Source: Saccharomonospora sp. NB11 (GTDB taxonomy: Bacteria > Actinomycetota > Actinomycetes > Mycobacteriales > Pseudonocardiaceae). From it: a stretch of DNA of 64,000 bases. The stretch covers positions 1 to 64,000 of the forward strand of contig NZ_JACBJG010000010.1 in NCBI RefSeq assembly GCF_015910535.1. Reading direction: 5' to 3'. The stretch's first letter is position 1. Every line of letters begins with the position of its first letter. The notes beneath the pieces were generated by a model. It was not told the DNA's origin, ran no database searches, and saw only the letters and a program-made list of their open reading frames with translations. A program made the translations under genes and the position numbers. Positions 15,089 to 22,708 of this stretch are shown in pieces.

Positions 15089-15895
15089 TCAGGAGCGGTG
15101 GCGAACGGCACTGGCGTAGAGGCAGACCGCCGCAGCCGTGGCGAGGTTCAGACTCTCCGCCTTGCCGTACAAGGGAACCCGCACCGCGGTGTCGGTTCTC
15201 GCGAGCACGTCGTCGCTCAAACCGTGCGCCTCGTTGCCGAACAGCCACGCCGTCGGACGGTCCAACACCGCCGTCGTGGTCAGATCGGCCTCGGCGTAAC
15301 CGTGCGCGGCGACCGTCGTCAGTCCGGCGCGCCCGCACGCCTCCAGCACTCGGTCGACGTCCGGCTCGGCGACCACGGGCAGATGGAACAGGCTCCCGGT
15401 GGAGGCGCGCACGCACTTGCCGTTGTGCACGTCCACACACCGCCCCGCGAAGACGACCGCGTCGGCACCGGCTGCGTCGGCCACTCGCAGCACCGTGCCC
15501 GCGTTGCCCGGGTCGGCGATGTCCACCAGCACGGCCACGAGCCGAGGCTTGAGTCCCAACGCGGCGTCGAGGTCGACCGTGACCGTGTCGCACACCGCGA
15601 CGATGCCCTGCGGAGTGACCGTCTCGGACAGCAACTCCGCCGCACGGGCGTTGACGCGCGAGACCTTCGGCGCCTCGGCGACGAGCTCGGGATGCCGCCG
15701 AGCCGCCTCGTCGGTGACGAACACCTCGTGCACCCGGCCGTGGCGCAGAGCCTCCCTCACCGCCTGTGCACCCTCGGCGAGGAAGCGACCTGTCTCCGCG
15801 CGAGCCGAGCGCCGCGTCAACCGGCGCGCAGCAACGACCCGGGGCGTCCTCTGGGTGAACGGGACATCCCCGGGTCGTTGATGCTTGGTGCTCAG
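15089..15895 (-). CDS. TrmH/SpoU-family RNA 2'-O-methyltransferase
   Basis: SPOUT-class methyltransferase that transfers a methyl group from SAM to a ribose 2'-OH in rRNA or tRNA; relatives include the thiostrepton-type 23S enzymes. Family motifs are [20 protein letters not shown] (motif 1, with the N/R active-site region), [15 protein letters not shown] (motif 2) and [21 protein letters not shown] (motif 3). The N-terminal [13 protein letters not shown] matches the L30e-like SpoU substrate-binding domain. The conserved [11 protein letters not shown] stretch lies upstream of the first canonical start (TTG 15820). The only plausible earlier codon is CTG 15895, which overlaps the rplT stop as CTGA. 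I use that start, with the caveat that CTG is rare. Confidence 0.85.
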   Translation of the reverse strand: MSTKHQRPGDVPFTQRTPRVVAARRLTRRSARAETGRFLAEGAQAVREALRHGRVHEVFVTDEAARRHPELVAEAPKVSRVNARAAELLSETVTPQGIVAVCDTVTVDLDAALGLKPRLVAVLVDIADPGNAGTVLRVADAAGADAVVFAGRCVDVHNGKCVRASTGSLFHLPVVAEPDVDRVLEACGRAGLTTVAAHGYAEADLTTTAVLDRPTAWLFGNEAHGLSDDVLARTDTAVRVPLYGKAESLNLATAAAVCLYASAVRHRS

Positions 15896-16269
15896 GCCGA
15901 CTTCTTCACGTCGGCGGGCAGGTTCTGCTTCGCCAGCTCGGCGAGCGAGGCGAACGCGGGCGCGTCGTTCACGGCGATGTCCGCGAGCACCTTGCGGTCG
16001 ACCTCGACACCAGCGGCCTTCAGGCCCTGGATGAAGCGGTTGTAGGTGACGCCGTTCTGGCGAGCAGCCGCGTTGATCCGGGTGATCCACAGCTGGCGGA
16101 AGTCACCCTTGCGGGCGCGGCGGTCGCGGTAGGCGTAGTTGAGCGAGTGGAGCGTCTGCTCCTTGGCCTTGCGGTACAGGCGCGAGCGCTGACCGCGGTA
16201 ACCGCTGGCCAGCTCGAGAGTTGCGCGACGCTTCTTCTGGGCGTTGACCGCCCGCTTGACGCGTGCCAC
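15892..16269 (-). CDS. rplT: 50S ribosomal protein L20
   Basis: Primary 23S rRNA-binding protein needed early in large-subunit assembly. The GTG start at 16269 gives [15 protein letters not shown], the conserved L20 N-terminus, and a 125-residue protein. The long basic N-terminal helix contains [21 protein letters not shown], and the globular C-terminal half contains [17 protein letters not shown] and [10 protein letters not shown]-like [16 protein letters not shown] precedes the start. It is third in the infC-rpmI-rplT operon, and the downstream methyltransferase overlaps its stop. Confidence 0.97.
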   Translation of the reverse strand: MARVKRAVNAQKKRRATLELASGYRGQRSRLYRKAKEQTLHSLNYAYRDRRARKGDFRQLWITRINAAARQNGVTYNRFIQGLKAAGVEVDRKVLADIAVNDAPAFASLAELAKQNLPADVKKSA

Positions 16270-16334
16270 GGGTCCATCCTGTCGTGTCGGGGGGCGCACT
16301 TCGAGCGCCCCGGGTGGTTACGGAGGAGCTGGAA

Positions 16335-16529
16335 TCAGCGGCCGAGCAGCCGCTTCACGCGGCGCACGTCCTGGGCGGCGACCTCGGTGGTGCCTTCGAG
16401 TCGGCGGGTGAGCCTGCTCGACTTCCGCTCCATCAGGTGCCTGCGGCCGGCCTGCTGGCGCCGGATCTTGCCGCTGCCCGTCACTCGGACGCGCTTCGAC
16501 ATCCCGCTGTGGGACTTGTTCTTCGGCAT
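16335..16529 (-). CDS. rpmI: 50S ribosomal protein L35
   Basis: Small basic large-subunit protein of 64 residues beginning [20 protein letters not shown], the L35 signature (KxHxxxxKRxxxTGxGK). The [16 protein letters not shown] segment is also conserved. The ATG at 16529 is preceded by GAGGTAAG. It lies between infC and rplT, the standard bacterial order for this operon. Confidence 0.97.
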   Translation of the reverse strand: MPKNKSHSGMSKRVRVTGSGKIRRQQAGRRHLMERKSSRLTRRLEGTTEVAAQDVRRVKRLLGR

Positions 16530-16645
16530 TCTTACCTCTTTCATACGACAGCACACCGATCACCGGTGTGCTGCTGCGTGGTGGCGGTACTGCCGGCGAC
16601 CGGCGAGCGGACCGTCTGCCGCCCGTCGTCGCGGGCGGCAGTCCG

Positions 16646-17206
16646 TCACGACTCGTCGCTGCCCGCGTCCTTCGTCGCCTTCGACTTCGCCTTGGCGTTC
16701 TTGTGCGGCGCCAGAACCATGATCATGTTACGGCCGTCCTGCTTCGGCTTCGACTCGACGAAACCCAGCTCGGACACGTCGTCCGCGAGACGCTGCAGCA
16801 GGCGGAACCCGAGCTCCGGCCTCGACTGCTCACGCCCACGGAACATGATCGTCACCTTGACCTTGTTACCCGCCTCGAGGAAGCGGGACACGTGGCCCTT
16901 CTTCGTCGCGTAGTCGTGCGGGTCGATCTTGGGACGCAGCTTCTGTTCCTTGATGACGGTGAGCTGCTGGTTGCGGCGGGACTCACGGGCCTTCTGAGCA
17001 CTCTCGTACTTGAACTTGCCGTAGTCCATGAGCTTCGCCACCGGCGGGCGTGCCTGCGGGGCGACCTCCACGAGATCGAGGTCTGCCTCCTGGGCGAGCC
17101 TCAGCGCGTCCTCGATACGGACGATGCCGACCTGCTCACCGTTCGGTCCCACGAGGCGAACCTCGGGAACACGGATGCGCTCGTTGATGCGCGTCTCGGA
17201 GCTGAT
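16646..17206 (-). CDS. infC: Translation initiation factor IF-3, AUC start
   Basis: Binds the 30S subunit, prevents premature 50S joining and checks the start codon and initiator tRNA. The 186-residue protein has the N-domain [15 protein letters not shown] and [20 protein letters not shown], a lysine-rich linker, and the C-domain [18 protein letters not shown] place the start at ATC 17206 because a perfect AAGGAGG lies four bases upstream (17217-17211) and the IF-3 homology begins there. IF-3 genes are known to use non-canonical starts (AUU in E. coli), which IF-3 itself discriminates against, giving negative autoregulation. A longer protein from an upstream GTG would lack such a site. Confidence 0.9.
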   Translation of the reverse strand: MSSETRINERIRVPEVRLVGPNGEQVGIVRIEDALRLAQEADLDLVEVAPQARPPVAKLMDYGKFKYESAQKARESRRNQQLTVIKEQKLRPKIDPHDYATKKGHVSRFLEAGNKVKVTIMFRGREQSRPELGFRLLQRLADDVSELGFVESKPKQDGRNMIMVLAPHKNAKAKSKATKDAGSDES

Positions 17207-17210
17207 GGGG

Positions 17211-17330
17211 CCTCCTTGGTCCAAGTGCCGGTCATTCTGCTGTCTCGACCTGGTGCCCACATACCACAGGCCCCGACACTCGTACACGTGTGCGGGGCCC
17301 TCATTCCGATCAGTGTCCCCGACGGGACAC
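17211..17330 (-). promoter_or_regulatory. Structured 5' leader of infC with strong Shine-Dalgarno
   Basis: On the minus strand two hairpins precede the gene. The first is GTGTCCC-CGTC-GGGGACAC-like (17330-17313). The second, 17299-17269, pairs GGCCCCG with CGGGGCC and extends as ACAC/GTGT. AAGGAGG at 17217-17211 is the ribosome site. The role of the hairpins is unknown; control of the infC-rpmI-rplT operon is plausible. Confidence 0.5.
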
Positions 17331-17474
17331 TTCGCGCGACCGTGGTGGCGTCGAAGCCACTCGCAGTCGCGTGACCGGACCCGGCCGCCTGGGACGGCGA
17401 CTCGGGTGGGAGCGGGGCTCCACTTGCGGCCCCCGATGCCTCGGAGGCTGGTCGCACGTGGAATCGTACCAGAC

Positions 17475-17870
17475 GTGCAAGACGAGTCTTACAACGCTTC
17501 CGAGCCCGGTCAGGATTCCCCGGAAGCCACCGAACCGCAGGAAACCGAGAACGTCCGCGAGCTGAGCGCGATCCCCAGCGTGGAGGTGATCAGCCGGGCG
17601 GCCGTCATGCTCATGTCCGCAGCCGCCGAACGGCTCGGACTCGCCGACGACGACCCCGACGCGAGCCCGTTGCGCGACCTCGACGAGGCGCGACGCCTCA
17701 TCACGGCGCTGGCAGGGCTGGTCACCGCCTCCGGCGAGTACCTCGGCCTGCACGCGGCTCCACTGCGCGACGGCCTGCAATCGCTGCAGAAGGCGTTCCG
17801 CGAGGCGTCGGCCGTTCCCGACGCGCCCGGTCAGGGACCGGGCGAGAAGTACACGGGTCCCGTGTACTGA
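17475..17870 (+). CDS. DUF1844 domain protein
   Basis: Small conserved actinobacterial protein of unknown function, 131 residues from GTG 17475. The N-terminal 40 residues are acidic and low-complexity ([13 protein letters not shown]). The core [22 protein letters not shown], followed by [19 protein letters not shown], matches the DUF1844 helical domain. It is divergent from infC, sharing a 268-bp intergenic region, as in many actinomycetes. The start is not certain: it lies just after the sequence AATCGTACCAGAC and lacks a ribosome site, so a leaderless message is possible. Confidence 0.75.
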   Translation: MQDESYNASEPGQDSPEATEPQETENVRELSAIPSVEVISRAAVMLMSAAAERLGLADDDPDASPLRDLDEARRLITALAGLVTASGEYLGLHAAPLRDGLQSLQKAFREASAVPDAPGQGPGEKYTGPVY

Positions 17871-17880
17871 CGGCTGTCCG

Positions 17881-18270
17881 TCAGACGAGAACCGCGAGCG
17901 CGTCGATCTCGACGAGCAGCTTCCCGGGCAGGCCCACGTACACCGTGGTCCTCGCCGGGTACGGCTCGGACACGAGCGCGTTGTACGTCTCGTTGAATTC
18001 GGCGAAGTGCGCGGTGTCGGTGAGATAGGCGCGCATCATGACGACGTCGTCGAGGTCGGCTCCCGCGGCACGCAGCACGGCCCGCAGGTTGGCGAACACC
18101 TGCCGGGTCTGACCGGCCACGCCGCCCGCGACGGCCTCCCCGGTCGCGGGGTCGACACCGACCTGCCCGGCCACCTGCAGGATGTTGCCCTTGCGGACGG
18201 CCTGCGAGTACGCCGCCACCGGCGCGGGCGCCTCACTCGTGCTGATCGCCTCTCGACGCGAAGTGCTCAT
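17881..18270 (-). CDS. RidA family protein (enamine/imine deaminase)
   Basis: Members hydrolyse reactive enamines/imines formed by PLP enzymes such as threonine dehydratase. In this 129-residue protein PAPVAAYSQAVRKGNILQVA is the family N-terminus. The region around ANLRAVLRAAGADLDDVV and the C-terminal PARTTVYVGLPGKLLVEIDA contain the conserved arginine and glutamate of the ligand site. It ends ten bases from the DUF1844 gene (convergent) and lies downstream of the two-component genes on the same strand, with a 26-nt gap, so it may be cotranscribed with them. A direct link to dicarboxylate sensing is not evident. Confidence 0.88.
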   Translation of the reverse strand: MSTSRREAISTSEAPAPVAAYSQAVRKGNILQVAGQVGVDPATGEAVAGGVAGQTRQVFANLRAVLRAAGADLDDVVMMRAYLTDTAHFAEFNETYNALVSEPYPARTTVYVGLPGKLLVEIDALAVLV

Positions 18271-18296
18271 CGTCTCGTCGCACCCTTCCTGCCGAA

Positions 18297-19010
18297 CTAG
18301 GACGCCTCGGGCGATCGCCCGAGCCCGGACGCACCGGAGTCGACCGCGACGTAGCGGACCTCCGGTCGGCCCACCGTTCCGTAGTGCGGGTGTCGGCGAG
18401 CCACTCCGTGATCGGCAAGGTACTCGAGATAGCGGCGCGCCGTGACCCGGGCGACGCCGGTGGCCTCCGCGACCGTGGCTGCCGAGACCCCTTCCCCCGA
18501 CTCGACGAGGACGGCGGTCACCGCGTCGAGCGTCGCCGTGCTCATTCCCTTCGGCGGCGTGGCCTGGCCCGGCGAGCGCAGTGTCGCGAGGACGTGGTCG
18601 ATGTCCGCCTGTCCCTTCGCCTGTCCCGGACTGGCCACCCGTTCGCGGAAGCGAGCGTAGCTGTCGAGCCGCTCCCGTAGAGCCGCGAACGTGAACGGCT
18701 TCAGCAGGTACTGCACCACCCCCGCCGACACCGCGCCACGTACCACCGACAGCTCGCGCGCCGAGGTCACCGCGATCACGTCGATCGGTGCGCCCGTGGC
18801 CCGCAGAGCGCGACACACGGCGAGGCCGTGCGTGTCGGGCAGGTAGAAGTCGAGCAAAACGAGGTCGACCCGGTGCCGCCGGCAGAATCGCACGGCCGCT
18901 CCTCCCGAGTGCACGACTCCCGCGACGGCGAAACCCGGAACGCGTTCGACGAACGCACGATGCGCGTCGGCTGCCACGGGATCGTCCTCGACCACCAGCA
19001 CACTGATCAT
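18297..19010 (-). CDS. DcuR/CitB-type response regulator
   Basis: Cytoplasmic transcription factor of the C4-dicarboxylate/citrate class. The 237-residue protein has an N-terminal receiver with the acidic pair EDD at 8-10, phospho-acceptor Asp54 in LLDFYLPD and the conserved lysine in YLLKPF. A C-terminal HTH follows (VSAATVAEATGVARVTARRY, about 175-195). GGAGG lies seven bases before ATG 19010. It follows the sensor kinase by 28 nt, and the divergent transporter gene is the likely target. Predicted signal: extracellular C4-dicarboxylates (inference). Confidence 0.9.
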   Translation of the reverse strand: MISVLVVEDDPVAADAHRAFVERVPGFAVAGVVHSGGAAVRFCRRHRVDLVLLDFYLPDTHGLAVCRALRATGAPIDVIAVTSARELSVVRGAVSAGVVQYLLKPFTFAALRERLDSYARFRERVASPGQAKGQADIDHVLATLRSPGQATPPKGMSTATLDAVTAVLVESGEGVSAATVAEATGVARVTARRYLEYLADHGVARRHPHYGTVGRPEVRYVAVDSGASGLGRSPEAS

Positions 19011-19038
19011 CAGACGCCTCCACGTTCAGCGTAGGGAG

Positions 19039-20700
19039 TCACCCAGGGTGATCCGTCGTCGCGGGGAGAGGCACGTGCACGGTGAACACCGCACCCCCGT
19101 CGTCGGCGTTCGCCACCGACACGGTGCCGCCGAGTCGGCGGACGGTCTGCCCGACCAGCGCGAGGCCGAGACCACGCCCCGTGCTTCCCCCTCCCGACTT
19201 CGTCGACCACCCTCGGCGGAAGATGTGCGCGCCGATCCCGGGGTCGATTCCCGGACCGCTGTCGGCGACCCGAACGACCAGCGTGCCGTCGTCGGCGCGC
19301 ACCCGCACCCACACCGTGGGGGCACGTTCGGCGGCGGTCTCGACGGCGGCGTCCACGGCGTTGTCGACGAGGTTGCCGAGCACGGTGACCAGGTCGCGCG
19401 GATCGATCGTGGAACTCGTGTCGTCGAGCACGGTGTCGTCGGTGATGACCAACTCGACCCCACGCTCGGCCGCCTCGCTCGACTTGCCCAGCAGCAACGC
19501 CGCCAGCACCGGCTCGGACACCGCGCTCAACACGCGGTCGGTCAGCTCCTGCGCCGTACGCAACTCGGAGGTCGCGAACGACACCGCCTCCTCGGTGCGG
19601 CCCAGTTCGACCAGCGATACCACCGCGTGGAGGCGGTTGGCCGACTCGTGTGCCTGCGCCCGCAACGATTCGGCGAAGCCACGGACGGTGTCGAGCTCGC
19701 CGGTCAGGGACTGCAACTCGGTGTGGTCCCGCAACGTCACCACGTTGCCCATCGCCCGGCCCCGTGACCGCACCGGGACCGTGTTGACCAGCAGCACCCG
19801 GGTGTCGGTGACGTGGAGTTCGTCGACGACCGCGTCGTCGGCCACCAGGGTGCGGGTGAGCGCGTCGGCGAGGCCCAGCTCCGAGACGGCAGCTCCCCGC
19901 ACGTCGCCCGGCAGGTCGAGCAGCTCGGCGGCGGCGTCGTTGTACAGGCCCACCCGACCGTCCCGGTCGACGAGGACGAGCCCTTCCCGTACCGAGTGCA
20001 GGATGGCCTCGTAGTAGTCGAACATCCGACTGAGGTCGTCCGGGGCCACCCCTCGGGTCTGGGCGCGCAGGCGGCCGCTCACCGCCACGCTGCCGATCGC
20101 GCCCACGACGAGCGCGCCCGCCGCCACCCCGAACACCGGCGGCAGGCGTTGCGCCAGTTCGGTCGAGATCGCCTCGACGGTGATGCCCACCGCCACGAGC
20201 GCCCCGACCTCGCCGTCGACGTACACCGGCGCCACCGCGCGCACCGACGGCCCGAGCGTGCCCGTGTAGGTCTCGGTCACCAGTCGTCCCCGCAACGCGG
20301 GCTCGATGGTGCCGATGAACGGCTCACCGATGCGATCGGGATTCGGGTGCGTGTACCGGGTCCGGTCGGGACTCATGATCGTGATGAAGTCGACCCCGGT
20401 GTCGGCACGGACGCGCTCGGCGAAGGGCTGCAGCGTCACGCTGGGGTTCGGTCGCGTCACCGCCGTGCGGATGTCCGGCGAGTCGGCGAGGGTGACCGCC
20501 ACCGACACGACCTCGTCGGTCGCCTTGTCCTCCACCGTGTTGACGGCGTCGACGTAGGCCAGCGACGTGCCGCCGATCACCAGGACAGCCACGACGCTGA
20601 GCTGCAGGACCAGCAGTTGCCTGGCGACACTCCACCTCCGGCCGGGCGGGCCGGGAAGTCGGAAACGGGGCGGACGGCGCACCGGTTCATGAGAACACAC
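19039..20700 (-). CDS. DcuS/CitA-type sensor histidine kinase
   Basis: Membrane sensor that would phosphorylate the adjacent DcuR-like regulator. Domains in order: TM helix (LLVLQLSVVAVLVIGGTS); extracytoplasmic sCache/PDC sensor (about 45-180, with FITIMSPDRTRYTHPNPDRI typical of this group); second TM (GVAAGALVVGAIGSVAV); PAS domain (GLVLVDRDGRVGLYNDAAA); DHp helix with H-box AHESANRLHAVVSL; and HATPase with N box GNLVDNAVDAAV and G boxes DSGPGID and GRGLGLALV. GTG 20700 is chosen over TTG 20736 because the latter intrudes on the dctA promoter. The start is uncertain. Confidence 0.88.
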   Translation of the reverse strand: MCSHEPVRRPPRFRLPGPPGRRWSVARQLLVLQLSVVAVLVIGGTSLAYVDAVNTVEDKATDEVVSVAVTLADSPDIRTAVTRPNPSVTLQPFAERVRADTGVDFITIMSPDRTRYTHPNPDRIGEPFIGTIEPALRGRLVTETYTGTLGPSVRAVAPVYVDGEVGALVAVGITVEAISTELAQRLPPVFGVAAGALVVGAIGSVAVSGRLRAQTRGVAPDDLSRMFDYYEAILHSVREGLVLVDRDGRVGLYNDAAAELLDLPGDVRGAAVSELGLADALTRTLVADDAVVDELHVTDTRVLLVNTVPVRSRGRAMGNVVTLRDHTELQSLTGELDTVRGFAESLRAQAHESANRLHAVVSLVELGRTEEAVSFATSELRTAQELTDRVLSAVSEPVLAALLLGKSSEAAERGVELVITDDTVLDDTSSTIDPRDLVTVLGNLVDNAVDAAVETAAERAPTVWVRVRADDGTLVVRVADSGPGIDPGIGAHIFRRGWSTKSGGGSTGRGLGLALVGQTVRRLGGTVSVANADDGGAVFTVHVPLPATTDHPG

Positions 20701-20738
20701 GCGCCCGACGCGAGTTCGCGACCGAAATGAACACAACC

Positions 20739-20767
20739 GTGACAGCCGGGCGCGAGGTTCCCATAGT
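20739..20767 (+). promoter_or_regulatory. Predicted promoter of the dicarboxylate transporter gene
   Basis: GTGACA (20739-20744) and CATAGT (20762-20767) are separated by exactly 17 bp, close to the sigma-70 consensus. They lie about 40 bp upstream of the TTG start and overlap the possible 5' end of the divergent kinase gene. Confidence 0.5.
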
Positions 20768-20804
20768 CGTCACGATTACCCGTCAGTACTTCGAGGAGGC
20801 AACG

Positions 20805-22190
20805 TTGCCTGAACCGTCGCCCACGGCTGCCGAAGCGCCGCGGCGTCGCGACCGGATGCACTACCTGTACTTGGCCGTGATCGCCGCGGTGGTGCTGGGG
20901 ATCATCGTGGGCTTCGTCGCGCCCGACATGGCGAAGGAACTCAAGCCCCTGGGCACCGGCTTCGTCGACCTGATCAAGATGATGATCAGCCCGATCATCT
21001 TCTGCACGATCGTGCTCGGCATCGGCTCGGTCGCCAAGGCCGCCAGTGTCGGCAAGGTCGGTCTGCTCGCCGTCGGCTACTTCATGCTGATGTCCACGTT
21101 CGCGCTCGGCATCGGGCTCGTCGTCGGTAACGTGCTGCATCCCGGCGAGGGCATGGAACTCGACCCGGAGGCCGCCGCGGCAGCGCAGGAGAGCGCCGCG
21201 AGCGGTGAGGGAACGGTCGACTTCCTCCTCGGCATCATCCCCGAGACGCTGGTCTCGGCGTTCACCGAGGGCTCGGTGCTGCAAACTCTGCTCGTGGCCT
21301 TGCTCGCCGGCTTCGCCCTCCAGAAGATGGGCACCGCCGGTCAGCCGATCCTGCGGGGCATCGAGCACATCCAGCGGCTCGTGTTCCGCATCCTGGCGAT
21401 GATCATGTGGGCCGCTCCGGTCGGCGCGTTCGGCGCGATCGCGGCCGTGGTCGGCGAGACGGGTTGGGACGCGCTGCGCAGCCTGGCCGTCATCATGATC
21501 GGCTTCTACATCACGTGTCTGCTGTTCGTGTTCGTCGTGCTCGGCGCCATGCTGTGGTTCGGTGCTCGCGTCAACATCTTCAAGCTGCTCGGCTACCTCG
21601 GCCGCGAGTTCCTGCTCATCGTGTCGACGTCGTCGTCGGAGTCGGCGCTGCCGCGCCTGATCGCCAAGATGGAGCACGTCGGCGTCAGCAAGCCCGTCGT
21701 CGGCATCACCGTTCCCACGGGCTACTCGTTCAACCTCGACGGCACCGCGATCTACCTGACGATGGCGACGCTGTTCATCGCGACGGCCCAGGGCAGCCCG
21801 CTCGGCGTCGGGGAGCAGATCTCCCTGCTGGTCTTCATGATCATCGCGTCGAAGGGTGCCGCCGGGGTCAGCGGTGCCGGTATCGCGACGCTCGCCGGTG
21901 GGCTCCAGTCGCACCGCCCGGAACTCGTCGACGGGGTGGGCTTCATCCTCGGTATCGACCGGTTCATGTCCGAGGCCCGCGCGCTGACCAACTTCGCGGG
22001 CAACGCCGTGGCGACCGTGCTCATCGGGTCGTGGACGAAGTCGCTCGACCGCGAGCGGCTCTCCCGGGTGCTCTCCGGGCAGGAGCCGTTCGACGAGACC
22101 ACGCTCCTGGACGACCACGCGTCGGCCGGCAAGGACGCCGCACCGGGCGACGGCCCGGCCGTGTCCGACAAGCAGCACTCCCCCGCCTGA
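20805..22190 (+). CDS. dctA: C4-dicarboxylate:cation symporter (DAACS family)
   Basis: Inner-membrane transporter of the dicarboxylate/amino acid:cation symporter family, probably importing succinate, fumarate or malate with Na+ or H+. In the 461-residue protein MHYLYLAVIAAVVLGIIVGF starts TM1. The re-entrant loop serine motif is VSTSSSESALPRLI, TM7 includes NLDGTAIYLTMATLFIA, and the substrate/cation region includes ASKGAAGVSGAG and RFMSEARALTNFAGN. TTG 20805 is chosen because GAGGAGG lies five bases upstream. The divergent sensor/regulator pair strongly suggests C4-dicarboxylate induction. A glutamate/aspartate substrate cannot be excluded. Confidence 0.9.
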   Translation: MPEPSPTAAEAPRRRDRMHYLYLAVIAAVVLGIIVGFVAPDMAKELKPLGTGFVDLIKMMISPIIFCTIVLGIGSVAKAASVGKVGLLAVGYFMLMSTFALGIGLVVGNVLHPGEGMELDPEAAAAAQESAASGEGTVDFLLGIIPETLVSAFTEGSVLQTLLVALLAGFALQKMGTAGQPILRGIEHIQRLVFRILAMIMWAAPVGAFGAIAAVVGETGWDALRSLAVIMIGFYITCLLFVFVVLGAMLWFGARVNIFKLLGYLGREFLLIVSTSSSESALPRLIAKMEHVGVSKPVVGITVPTGYSFNLDGTAIYLTMATLFIATAQGSPLGVGEQISLLVFMIIASKGAAGVSGAGIATLAGGLQSHRPELVDGVGFILGIDRFMSEARALTNFAGNAVATVLIGSWTKSLDRERLSRVLSGQEPFDETTLLDDHASAGKDAAPGDGPAVSDKQHSPA

Positions 22191-22206
22191 GCACGAGCGC
22201 TCGGCG

Positions 22207-22680
22207 TCAAGCCGCGTCTCGCGGGTGGCCGGTCCGGTCATCCGCGAGACGCGTCACCAGTCCCTGCCGACCACGTCGCATCATGGCCGCGTGGTTGAAC
22301 CGGAGGACCGGGCGAAGCCACGGCGACAGCACCCGCAGCAACCGACGGCGCACCTCGACCTCCTGGACGATCTCCACCCGGGTGCCGAGCCCGTCCGGAC
22401 CCACCTCGGCGCGCAGCGACCCGCTCAGATCGCCGTCGATCGCGACGGCCAGCCGCCCGGTGCGGGAGTCCTGTTCGGTCCGTCTCAACACCAGCGCCAG
22501 TGTGAACGGCAGGACGGCCCGCGCCCGGAGTTCGGCCGTGTCCGCGTCGCATTGCCGGACCGACCGCACGTCCCGCCACCAACGGGGATAGTCGGCCAGG
22601 TCGGCCAACACCGCGAACACCGTCGGCGCGTCGGCGCGCAACCACCACCGCGTGCGGAACCGGTACCACGTCGTCGACAT
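22207..22680 (-). CDS. SRPBCC (START-like) family protein
   Basis: 157-residue protein with the helix-grip fold pattern of polyketide cyclase/dehydrase-like SRPBCC proteins. WWLRADAPTVFAVLADLADYPRWW is the typical first strand-helix segment, and the C-terminal long helix ends in LSPWLRPVLRFNHAAMMRRG. Such proteins bind hydrophobic ligands, and the substrate here is unknown. It is convergent with dctA (16 bp between stops) and lies 28 bp beyond the uvrA stop on the same strand, so it may be expressed by read-through from uvrA. Confidence 0.8.
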   Translation of the reverse strand: MSTTWYRFRTRWWLRADAPTVFAVLADLADYPRWWRDVRSVRQCDADTAELRARAVLPFTLALVLRRTEQDSRTGRLAVAIDGDLSGSLRAEVGPDGLGTRVEIVQEVEVRRRLLRVLSPWLRPVLRFNHAAMMRRGRQGLVTRLADDRTGHPRDAA

Positions 22681-22708
22681 GGTTCCGGGTTCCCCACGCG
22701 GTCGCGGC

